This document shows positions 49,301-61,300 of a stretch of DNA of 64,000 bases, piece after piece; position 1 is the stretch's first letter, and the number at the start of each line of letters is the position of its first letter. The notes below the pieces were generated by a model. The model was not told the DNA's origin and ran no database searches. It was given only the letters and a program-made list of their open reading frames with translations. The DNA comes from Chelydra serpentina (taxonomy: Eukaryota; Chordata; Testudines; Chelydridae), in contig JBAIAC010000057.1 in assembly GCA_037349315.1 (NCBI GenBank), positions 5,208,001 to 5,272,000 of the forward strand. Direction: 5' to 3'. The translations under genes were made by a program, and so were the position numbers.

Positions 49301-52300
49301 TACGGGACGCCCTGCTGGCTGCTCACGCCCTGATCAGAGCAGCTGCTCGTGGGGGGATGAGTTGAAGCCTGGCAGCTCAGACCCTGGACTCCCCGAGAGT
49401 CGGGGGGGCGGGGGGGGGACTAGAGATCACGCACACGCACGTGCATGCGTGCACACACGGCCAGGCCTGCTCCCGCCTCAGGCAACTCTAGCTTCACCAT
49501 CGGCCCCCACGGGAGCAGGATCGGGGCCTCCGCTTGCTCCCAGCCGCGTCCTGCAATAGAGAGCCCACCCCACTCCCTTCTCCCTCACTCACCTGTCTCC
49601 CCGGAGCTCCTGGGGGGCCTGGCGGGCCTGGGGCACCTGGCGGACCCTGCAACACCCCAAAACAAAGAGAGAGAGGGGCCATTAGGGCGGTGCGGGACGA
49701 GCGGCCGGGGGTGGGCGCAGGGGGACGCAGGCTGCCGCGCAGACAGAGAGGGAAGCGCACACACCTGCGGGCCAGGCTGAGGCTGCCAGGAGGTCCCGAT
49801 CCACAGTCCTGGGGCTCCCTGCGGGTCCAAGAGAAGGGGAGAGCGTTTAGCGAAGGCCAAGCAGAGCCCAGGGCACAGGTGTCACAGCTCCACCTGCCCA
49901 GCCACCGAGGCAGGAAAGCAGCTGGGCGGCGGGGGAGGGCAGCGCGGGACGGGGGGGCAGGTGGCCTGCCCTAGACCATCACCCAGTTGGAGAAGGAGGC
50001 CAGGAACAGGCAGACTCAGGGCTTACCGGCATCCCCGAGTAGTTGGGGTCCACGCGGGGGCCAGGCTGGCAGGTGCATTCACTGGGGTCCCCCTGAAAAC
50101 AGAAGAACAATCAGCACTGGGAGCTCCCATGGCTAGGGGCCAGCAGGGGGCAGGGCGGTCAGAGCTGGGGGCCAACGGGGGGGCAGGGCGGTCAGAGCTG
50201 GGAGCCCCCCCGGTGGAGTCACAAGCGATGGGGGTGTGGGCACCGATACGCAGTGACAACGTCCTTCTTGGTCTCTGCACAGTCGGCCTGGCAGGGAGGG
50301 GACATCCCTACCCTGAAGAGCACGGGGAAGAGTGCCAGGAGCAGGAGGAACCCCTCGTCCGTGGCTTAGCTGCAAGACCAAGTGCCCAGCCGTGAGCGGA
50401 TGCTGCAGGCAGGGACGTGGGTGCCAACTGGCGGCAGCCTCCGCCGCGGGCTGTCGGCACAGGCTCAGCCGCAAGGGAGGTGCCGGGGCCCAGACGGCAA
50501 TCAGGGATGGAAAGGAAACCAGCTCACCTTCTCACCCCGCGCCCCCTTCTCTCCCTGCAGGGAAGAAGCCGAGAGAAACGTGTTAGAGGCCAACGTCGAA
50601 CGGGTCGAGAGCAAGAGATTGTGACGCAGGTTCTGCCTGGGCCCCGGAGAAGCGCTGGGCAGGGTCTGCATACACCCATTCAGCCCGGGAACAGCTGTTC
50701 ACGTCTGCCAAGCATCCACTACATCCACTGTTCACCAACAATCGTGCAAACAAGTCTGTGCTGGTGTGAGCAGCTGGGGAACGCCTGCTCTTCGCCCAAA
50801 CACCCGCATTCACAAAAGCATCCGCTATTGGCCTGTCTCCTGTTCCAAAACTTCCAGTCCTCCAATCAGAAACACCACCATGAGGTTTAGGCGACCAGCC
50901 ACACACCAGCACTAACCCACCGTGAACAGGTGGCACGAGCCGGTGACAAAGGAACCAACCACTGGGAATAGCCTTTGTTCCAGCCCAGCTCCGCTCGCAG
51001 GCCGGAGAAAGGCTCCATTCATCTCCTAGATGACTCACAATGGCGCGCTCCCCCGGCTCCGAGCAGAACCCGGTCAGCTGGAGGGACTAAGCATAACAGC
51101 CGTTGGGCTTTAATAGCTGAAAGGGCCACGGCCAAGAGAGGAATCGTCTCCCGAAATTCCACTCTGTTACTAACCACGCCGGAGAGGACTCAGAGGGAGC
51201 CCTCAGAGCCCCTCGGCGCTACTTCGAGCTTGTCTCCTTCTGGGCTTCAACCTTTCTAGGGCACCTGCCAGCCAAGTATCTCAAACCGCTTTACAAGGGA
51301 CACCAACGTACTCTCATCCCCGTCCTATAGGCAGGGAGGCAGAGATCACATACCCTGGGCCTGAGCCGAAGCTCACGGACATCAATGGGAAGGTTCCCGT
51401 GGACAAGTGAAGAACAGAACCCCGGCCCCACTGCCTCCTAGACCCACATCCCCTGCCCCCCTCAAGGCCTCAATGGGCCAGATCGCTAATGCCCAAGCAG
51501 CAAAGCTAGACCAGTCTGCTTCACTTTCTCCTGGCCAGTTTCCCTTCCTGGTTCCGTCACCATGTGGGATCCCAACACCGCGGGGGAGGAGGGGTAAAAC
51601 AAGAGGGAAAATACCCGCTTTCACCGACTGAATGAACATTTTTAGTCATAGCCAAAGGTTATTTTTCTTCCCCTTCTACTTAAATCTAGATTTTGGGGGC
51701 CTAACAAGAATAAATGGACAGTGTCTCTTTCACAGCCCCCAAGGTAGTGATGGATCAGTTCCCAGTGAAATCCAGAGACGCATGGTGCCGAGGGTTGAGC
51801 TTTCCTGGGGACCCCTCTTTTGTCACTTCCCCCAGAGCGGTGGGGAGGGTTGCTGAAGGGGGGTTCTCCAGACCAATCTTCGTTCTATATGGCTTAGGTC
51901 CTTATCTGGCCCCCCAAGCGCCTCACCATCTTTACCATATTTACCCTCACAGCAGCCCCATGAGGTAGGGAATGCTGTTATCCCATCTGCAGAGATGGGA
52001 AACTGAGGCACAGAGCCTGTAGCAGAGCAGGATTGCCGGGGCATCAGTCCCCGGGGCGGAGAGCTGGTCCAGCAGGGAAACGCAGGGATGGACCCATCCC
52101 TCCCCCCCATCAAAAAATCCTTCTCTTTCAGCAAATACGGCCCCGGTGGGCTGCGGGCGAAGTGATGGGTGAGGGTGATGGACACCAAGGTGATGGAGGT
52201 GACATGGAGAGAGAATGGGCTAACGCCATTACCTCGTTTAACAAGGTATCCGTCCACTTCTCTGTCACCGGGGTCGAATCAGAGACAGGGAGCCCTCAGG

Positions 52301-55300
52301 GCGAGGGGAGGAGCTTGCTCCCGCCTCTCCCGACATGGAGGCCGCCTGCATCAAAGCGCAAAACACTGTCAAAGACGCGGCCCTTCCCGGCGGGCCGGAT
52401 CCTCGGCCGGCGTGAATCGGCGCATCTCCATCACAGGCAGTGGCGCCTGGCCCACTCACGCCAGCCCAGGATCTGGCCTGGGGGCTCTAGCGGCGTCACC
52501 AGGCCCGACGTTCCGGGGCGGCACCGTCGCGCCACGACACCCACCGGCGCACAGGGGATGCCGTGGTGCGGCGTCGCCGGGGAAGGTCGCGTGGGGCGAG
52601 GCCTGTCGGCGGGGGAGCGGGAGCACAGTCAGTCTGCTTGTGCTGCTGCACTGCCTGGTCTCAAGGGATCAAACACCCGGCGCAGCCCGATTCTAGCCTG
52701 GTGGTTTCGGAGAGTCTCCTAGGGCGAGAACACCCTCCAGCAGACTGCATCTTACGTACCGTCAGCCCGTTGGATCCAGGCACCCCTGGCATTCCCCGCT
52801 GCCCTTCGCGGCCCTAGGGGGAGAGCAAAACAGCAGAGATGTGAGGCAGGCGAAGCATTGCCCCTGCTTTACGGATGGGGAAACCGAGGCACGGAGCAAC
52901 TGGTCCACCTTCCCAGTATTGCCCGACAGACCCAGGAACAGAACCCAGGAGTCCTGCCTCCCCCTCCCCTGCTCTGACTAGCAGATGCATTCTGGTTAAG
53001 GAAGCTCCTTAATCCAAGGCACTGAGGGTCCATAACCAGGTGCAGAACGACGAGTGACACTGATCCTGCCTGTGCACTGTCACTGCACTGGGCTCCGTTG
53101 TAGGGTCAACAGCCTCCCCGACTGTGACTCTCCCATCCAGGCTAGGACTTAGGGAGCCCCCGGGCCGCGACACCCAGCTCAGGCTGGGCCAGTTGGTCTG
53201 GGGTCTGGAGACTCCGGGACAACCACGCATTGGTCTGTGTCCGGCAGCCCCAAGAGCGGAGCCCCTTTCTAATGCTTACAGCCAGGTCCGGTCTCTTCTC
53301 GCCCGGCACTGACAGGCCTAGGGGTGGTAGCACAGTCCAGCGGGAGGATCTCAGCCCCCCCACTGAGCTAGGGGCCTGGAGCGGATGATGACGGGCTGCT
53401 CCCTTTCCTCTCCCACCCTGCACCTAAGCAGCCAGACTCTGCGGTCAGCAGGCACCGTGACACCGGAGGCTCGCTGGCTGGCAGCCCAGCAGCCGGGAAT
53501 GTGCCGGGGGCTAGGCGGGGAGCTGTGCGCAAGGGGGTGATTGCTCCTGAGGAGGGCGAGGTCCTGGCACCCCCAGGAAGCGACTAACATCCCAGACGCC
53601 GCAGAGCTAACAGGGTCCGGCGCTGCGGCAGGTACGGGGGACTTACCGGTGGCCCAGTGATGCTCATCCCCGGAGGTCCAGGAGGTCCCTCCGCCCCTTT
53701 AAGGCCAGGGGATCCCTGCAGGGGAAAAAAAAAAAGAGTCACATCTGGGCCAGCACCAGGGTTGGGGGGAATCTGCTTCTACTGCAGGGGTGGGGTGGAG
53801 TCCTCATGGGACCGTGGCATCAGCTGACGTGGCTCAAGACCACAGAGTGAAGGTGTGACTCAGCCCCCAGGGGTCTCCTGGCTTTGATCACTAAGCCCCC
53901 CACAGCCCCTTCCCCTTTCCCAGCATCTCCCAGGAAAGTCTCCACTGCAGGGGAAGCACCCGGACACCACAGCTGACTCGGTGCAGCCATTCAACCTTCC
54001 GGCTCACGGCGAGAGGAGGGGTGGTTCCTGGAACAAAGCGCGGGGCTGGAAAGGCGCGAGCTGGCCTGGACAGCCGCCAGCAACAACCCTCACTGCCGGA
54101 GATGTAGGGTGACCAGATGAGAAGACCCGAAAATCGGGACTTCCCGCACTAAGTTGTTGAGGGGAAAAAAACGGAAGAAGACCGGAAATCGGGACAAAAG
54201 GCGTCCCGACCAAGCATCGGTCGGGACGCGGGACAAAAGATGAAAAATCGGGACGGTCCCGATTTTATTGGGACGTCTGGTCACCCTACGGAGATGGCCC
54301 ACGGTGCCACAGGACGCCAGGGCCAGATGCCAAGGGGCTGAGCGTGCCACACACAGAGCTCTGGGGGGGGGGCATCGTGCCAGGAACTCCCCAGGGGATG
54401 CTTTCACCCCAGTAGGAGTTAGATTGTCCCCCTGCTTCTGCGTCACCGTTGCCCACCCACTTCCATGCACAGAGCAGTCCCTGCTGGCTCCCCGCTGGGA
54501 AGGAGCCTCCTTCCCTCGCTCTGAGCTCATTGTGTTCCCGAGTGCGACCCCGGGGCAATCCGCAGGCAGCAGGGCTGGCACTGCGGGGCATGGATGACTG
54601 GCCAGCACTAGCCAGTGAGATGCACAATGCCCCGTGTCCCGTGCAGGCCCAGGGCTAGCCCAGCAGGGTGGTGCCGCAGGGCTGGACTGCAGAGCCTTGG
54701 CAGAGCTGGCAGGGGGTGGCAAGGGCTGGAACAGCAGGAGCAGCTGCTGGTCAGGACTGAGGGGCCTGGGCAGAGCTGCGTGAGCCCAATGCCCAGCCGA
54801 GCCGGCGGCGTCTCGGACTGGAGGTAGCCAGCACGCACGTCCCCTGCTGGTGCTGGGCCGGCTGCAGCCAGCCACCACAGCCGCTCCGGGTACGGGTACG
54901 GAGCGTGACATTCCCCCAAAGCCCTCTCCGAGGCACGGGGCCGCAGCAGAGTTGCAGTACCAGGGCCTTCAGGCTGGGAGCAGCAGGGGGCAAATAATAA
55001 GGACACAGCCCCAGCCCTGAAACTCTCCCCCTGCACGTTCCCAACAGGGCCGGGAGCAGGACTCCAGCAGCCGTCCGGCAGGCTCCCCGGCCAAGTCCTG
55101 GCTTATCCAGCATGCTAAACCCTGGCTACACCCGGGTCCGGCCACGCTGACGCCCGCTGGAGCCTCCTGCCCCGTGGCGCTAGGGGAGGGCTCAGTGCCA
55201 GGCTGGGGGCGCTCACCTTGGCACCTCTCTCTCCCACGGCGCCTACCGGCCCTCGAGCTCCAGGGTGTCCCTGTGGGGCGAAAGACGACAATCAGCAACT

Positions 55301-58300
55301 CCCTTTGCTGTCCCTGCTTGAGCCACGCTCCAGAGCGCCTGACGCCACCCGCTGTAGGGGGCTTTGGCTCCCTCTAGTGGCTGGTCCGTGTCATAGGTTA
55401 AGGAGTCTACTACTGCTGCCAGCTAACAGGTATTTGCAAAGACGACTAAGGGAGCTCAGCTGCCAACTCCCCCTGGAATTCGATGCGACATGGGCACCCA
55501 AGTGCATCGTCTCAGGCGAGCCCGTTGGCAGGCAGCAGTAGTAGACTCGTTAACCTAGTACATGGCCCAGCCTCAGTTCTTACCTCATGCAGGAGAGGCC
55601 CCTGCTGTTAGATGTGAAGGGGCCTGGTTCAAACCTTGCTAATGGCCCAAGCAGGGTGAGTTTCAGCTTCCTCGGGCAGACGTCAGGCAGGGCTGAGGGA
55701 AGAGCTCAGGACGTGGCCCAGCACATGGGACCCTCAGGCCACCTCCCCTCTCGAGGGGCAGCATGTTCCTGGAATGGCTGGGCCACAGCCCAGCGATCCA
55801 GCACGTCTCCAAGCGAGCACGACTCCGAGAACATCGTGTTGTGTAGCGACTTGCGTGGCACCATGTGTAACAGTGCGGCACAGCGCTGGAGACACTATTG
55901 TGCGTCACACCGAGTGGTCCCGAATGGCACTGTGCGGTGGAGTGGCATGCAGAGTAGCACAGCACTGTGCGAGGCTTCCACACCACTGCACGTGTTGCAC
56001 AGAGTAACCTGTGGCAGTGTTGTGACGTTACACAGAGAAGTGTTGCGTAACCGTGGCGACCACAACGCCCTATCCGACAGTACAAGGTCAGGTAACACAG
56101 CCCGGTGTGACACTATGCAATGCAGGGCTGTGTCTGGCAGTGTGGAACCTTGCACGGCGTAACACTACGTACCAATGTTGTACGACCCCGCACCGCCTCA
56201 CCACTGATTGGCACACCGCGCCCCAGCGTGGCAGAGAGAAAGTTCGATAATATATGGGTCATATGGTGAAATTGGCCCCTTTTCAGGACGTATCAACACT
56301 CAGCGGTGACAAAGCATATCTCAATTATATGACATGCCAGGCAGGATATACAGAGCCACTCCAGGAACCCGAAACAGCAGCAAAACTCTCGGCCTTGGTC
56401 ATATTTTTAAGTGTCTGCACAATACGGTTTATGCTGCACGTCACAAATCCTCTTCCCAGCCACCCAACCGGCCCCGGACTCCTCTCCCTTTGCAAGGGGA
56501 GCTGGTCCTTTGAAAGGGATACTTGACGGAGGAGAAGTCTCCACCTTCCGTGCCCCCCCACCCATGGAGGGACAGGCAGGGGCCTATTTGTCTTGTCAGG
56601 AGATTGGATGGGGAGGAACGAAGGTATACTCACAGTAGTCCCGGGCAGGCCTGTCTCCCCGGGCTCCCCCTAAAAGACAGGGAGAATTGGTTGAGTCTCA
56701 CTCCTGCAGTTGGTTCCAGCATGAAGACAGAGGCACCAGTGGGGGTGCCCATCAGAAAATGGGGGGCGGGGTGGCAGGATGCCGCCCTCCCCGCTCCCTT
56801 CGCAGGGCAGACGTTATTCAGCACATCAGGGATCAACTGAGCCTGATATTTGACTCTCAGCTCTTCCCCTGCCACTCAGGGTTATCCCCGATTCGGGCCA
56901 TGGGCCTCAGCTGTGTTGGCATCTTCTCTGCCCACCTCACCCCCAAATGCTTCCCCGGGTTCAATGATGCGGCGCAGCGGCTGAAGCAGCGGGAAACCAG
57001 CGCTCCAGGAGACCTTCCCAGCAAACGCCTGGGACGGGATGAGGCTCTTCTGCAAGGGGGGAGCTGCGGAGAAAGGTTTTGTGCCCACAGATCGAGAGGA
57101 GGCAGGCGAGCAGGGACTTGCGCAGAGCGCTCCAGGAGGGGAGAGACACGGAGGAGCCCGGCCAGCGTGAGCCGCAGGGCGGTGGGTGGGTTTCGAACCA
57201 AGCAGGCAGATTAGAAGCGGATCCTGCCATGCACGGGGAGACTGTCCGAGGAGGAAAGTAACACCAGCCGAGCTTTGCTGGGCCACGGGAGGTGGGCAGC
57301 CGCGCTCGCTGGGGGGAGGCTGTGGCAGCCAGGGTGGGCGGTGGCGTGGGAGCAGTGGCACAGCTGGGCAATGCCAGAGACGAGGTGAAAGGCAGGGCTG
57401 GAGAGAGCAGGGGCTGTGGGGGCGACACGCTGTTCCTTGGGGGATGCTGCCGATGGAGCAGACCCCGGGCTACCGGCTCGGTGCTGAGACTCACCTGCGG
57501 ACCCTGGGTGCTGATCCCGGGGGGGCCTGGCTCGCCCTAGAGAGACCACAGACGCCGGTGAATGGAACAGCCCCAGCCTTCGGCAATCCCCATACGACAA
57601 AGCCCGCTTCAGCCCTCACTCACCTGCAGCCCCTTCAGACCGGGGGGGCCCTGAATCCCAGGGAGTCCAGGTTTACCCTAAAAAACACCCCCCCATAGAA
57701 CTGTTAGCCCGGGTCATTCAGCAGGCAGCCGACGTCTCTGTGATCAGGGACATCGCCGGTGCGGGGGGCGAGTGAGGGGCACTCACGGGTTTCCCAGGCT
57801 GTCCAACGCCCGGCTGGCCACGGTCCCCTTTGGCTCCGGGTTTTCCTGGCACCCCGACCACGTCCGAGAACTCCCCCTGGAGGGTGGGGCAGACGTCACA
57901 GGCATCTCCCTGTGCCGGGGTGTGGGGGAAATGGAGAAAGGGGCCTGGGTCAGTACACAGGAAATGGAGACCAGCGCGGCAGCTGGGGACCGAAGGAATC
58001 AGGGACCCCCCAACCTCTCCTCAGCGAGTCACAGCGAGGTTCGGCCCGAGGGGGATTTGAACTTGCCACCCTCTGCTTCAGAAAGCGCCTGTCGCGCTCA
58101 CTGGGACAGAGGCAATGACTCCACAGGGGCAGGACTGCCAGGGGATCACTAGAGGGTGGCACAAAGCACCCCCGGCAACGGCTGAGGAGAGCCACCGCGC
58201 TGGGGAGGCGCGTGGCTGGGGAGACGGTGACCAGCTGTTTGCTCTGCACGGTGGGTGATTTTTGGAGAGCAAAGGACATGGGGCGGGGGGGGGGCGGCCT

Positions 58301-61300
58301 GCACAGGAGGGTCTCCCTGCTTGGGGGTGCCCCAGAACAGAGGGCTACTTGACCAGCTCACAACGGGCACTGCCGGGAGCAGACACACTGGCTCCATGCG
58401 GCAGTGCCAGCCCCCGAGAAGGCACAAATTGGGCAGAGGATGCAGGGGGGTGGGTGTCTTTGATAGTGGGGGCCAGTGCTCACCCGTAGATTCATTTCAG
58501 GTCTGCCCCTTAGAGACCTGGGCTCTGGCTGCACTGACCGGCAGAGTTCGCTCCGCGGGAGGGGGGCACTCACCTTTTCACCTTTGGGCCCGGTCAGACC
58601 CCTGATGCCGGGGTCACCTGAAAGCCCCGGCAGCCCCACTGAGCCCGGTGTGCCAGGGTCCCCTGGATTTCCTGCGTCGCCCTGGACGGGAGAGCGGACA
58701 AAGAGGATGTGACCCAGAGGATCATATGAATCCTGGCCCCCTGACTCCCCTCTACCCCATTCTCCTTGGAGAGCTGGGTGCCAGCAGCATCAGAGCACCA
58801 GAGCGAACAGCCTGGCAGCGCCACTCGTGTGATGAGTTGGGGCAGGGCGACAGTGCTCAGCTTCACGTTCCCGGCACGCAGGACTGAGCCGGACCCAGCC
58901 TCCCCAGTGACGCCGATTCCCCAAGGAGCTGCGTGCTCAGCCCCGCCCATGCAAAGGGAACCCCACCCCGCCCCCAGCATCGCTCAGCGACACCCCTTCC
59001 CTCCCTCTCACCTTCTGTCCTTTCAGTCCAGGCTCCCCAGGTTTGCCCTGGGGGAATAAAACACACAAGAGAGGAAGAAACAAGCCAATCAAACTGGAAG
59101 GAATGGAGCCAGCTCCCCCCGTCCCCCCCAGAACCCCGCCATTCCCAGGGCAATGACAGCACCCCTTAACAGAGAGAGGCCCCGAGGATGCATACCAGGA
59201 GGGAGTCAGGGATGGGAACATGCCCACCACCCCCAGCCCCACTCCCAGCCCGTGCCCCCTGCACACCGGCTGAAGGAGCTAAAGGCCAGGTGGACAGATG
59301 CTGGGGCTTTGGATTAACCATTTCATTGCTGGTTCATGCAGCACCTTCAGTGCCCCTCACATCATGCCACGCCCGCCCACCCCCCACACACACACACACA
59401 TCAGGCAGCATTGCAATCCCCTCCCTCCATGCCACACCCTCCCCTTCCTGTCCCTCCTCCTCTCTCTCACCTTCACCCTTCCCCAGCCCCCCAATATGCC
59501 CCGCTGACTCACCGCTCTGCCGGGCGCCCCAATGCCGGGCAGGCCTGGCTCCCCCTTCTCCCCAGGCACGGACACCACGATCGCCTCCCCTTCGACCGCC
59601 TCTGGAGGAGCAAGGCACTGGCCACACGGCTCTCCCTGCGAGGGACAGGCACCGGGGTCAGAGCGGGGCGGGGGCTGGGCCCAAGAGGCTTAAGAAGGGC
59701 ACAGCTCCAGGGGTGAGCACTGGATGGGGGAGCATCCCTGGCCACCCCACCCCTTCTCCTTCTGGAATGAGGGTCTCCAGGATCTCACCTTCTCCCCTTT
59801 CAGTCCTGCAGGCCCAGTGTTCCCTCGGTCACCGGCAATCCCCTGCACAGAGAAGGAGCCGCTGAGGTGAGACTGTAAAGCTCTGTTCATACGCCTACAC
59901 CCCCGCGCATATACATGCAACAGACCCCTGCAAACCCACACATGTACACACACACCCCTACACACACGCAACAGGCCCCTGCAAACCCACACATGTACAC
60001 ACACACCCCTACACACACAACAGACCCCTGCAAACCCACACATGTACACACACATCCCTACACACACGCAACAGGCCCCTGCAAACCCACACATGTACAC
60101 ACACACCCCTACACACACGCAACAGGCCCCTGCAAACCCACACATGTACACACACGCAACAGGCCCCTGCAAACCCACACATGTACACACACACCCCTAC
60201 ACACACAACAGGCCCCTGCAAACCCACACATGTACACACACACCCCTACACACAGGCAACAGGCCCCTGCAAACCCACACATGTACACACACACCCCTAC
60301 ACACACGCAACAGGCCCCTGCAAACCCACACATGTACACACACACCCCTACACACACGCAACAGGCCCCTGCAAACCCACACATGTACACACACACCTAC
60401 ATACACACGCAACAGGCCCCTGCAAACCCACACATGTACACACACACCTACATACACACGCAACAGGCCCCTGCAAACCCACACATGTACACACACCCCT
60501 ACACACACGCAACAGGCCCCTGCAAACCCACACATGTACACACACACCTACATACACACGCAACAGGCCCCTGCAAACCCACACATGTACACACACCCCT
60601 ACACACACGCGCAACAGGCCCCTGCAATCCCATACGCACACATTCTCTGTGCATGCACACGGGACCTCCCGGGGATCCGCCCCGTGTCTCTGTTAACCCT
60701 CGCCCTGCACCGATTCGCTGCATTCACACCACGTTACTGACACTGCGCTCAGTTGCCTCGGGAGCCTCTGCTGTTGTCGCCAGTGGGGCAACGACTAGTT
60801 CCCCACAAGAGGGCGCCCTCCCCTCCCCCAGCCCTAGGGCATCCAGCTCGCGCACTCACAGGTTTGCCGGCTGGTCCCGTCTTTCCGACCTCTCCCTAGG
60901 AAGCAAACAGAGAGCGTGGGGGTCAGGCCCAGAGGAGGGAGAGGGAGGAAGACAGTGACCGCATGAGCCAGAGCTGCAATGAGCGCAGGGCCAAGAGGTT
61001 CACAATGCCATGAGTTTAGGTTCGGGGCGTCCTCAGCCTGGCTCAGGGCATCTTCAGAAAGCAGCCGATTGCCAAAGCTAGGCAGGGGAGGCCCAGCCGG
61101 CAGAGTCCCCTCCCCAGCAGGGAGATGTGCTGCCAGCGTGGGGCAAAGGGAGCAGGGCAGGGGGCCCGGGTAGGGCCCGAGAAGTTTGGGGGCAGCAGTG
61201 AAGGGAACGTTGTGATCCCCAGTGCAGGGAGGCTCCGGTGAGAGCTACGGCAAAGGGCCAGGCAGGGTTTGCTGCAACGGATCCAACCTCCCACCGCCAA

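Noticed and set aside
53277..53320. Possible exon between cctag and gtaagc containing a PGEK-like reading
   Set aside because: The length of about 38 nt is not in phase and has no triplet pattern.
59893..60640. Regular repeats reminiscent of a CRISPR array
   Set aside because: Units are contiguous with no unique spacers and lie in an intron of an animal gene; this is a minisatellite.
59915..60958. Long plus-strand open frame (347 codons) of His/Thr/Pro repeats
   Set aside because: It is a translation of the 51-bp intronic minisatellite; a unit length divisible by 3 keeps all frames open. No start context, homology or splice support.
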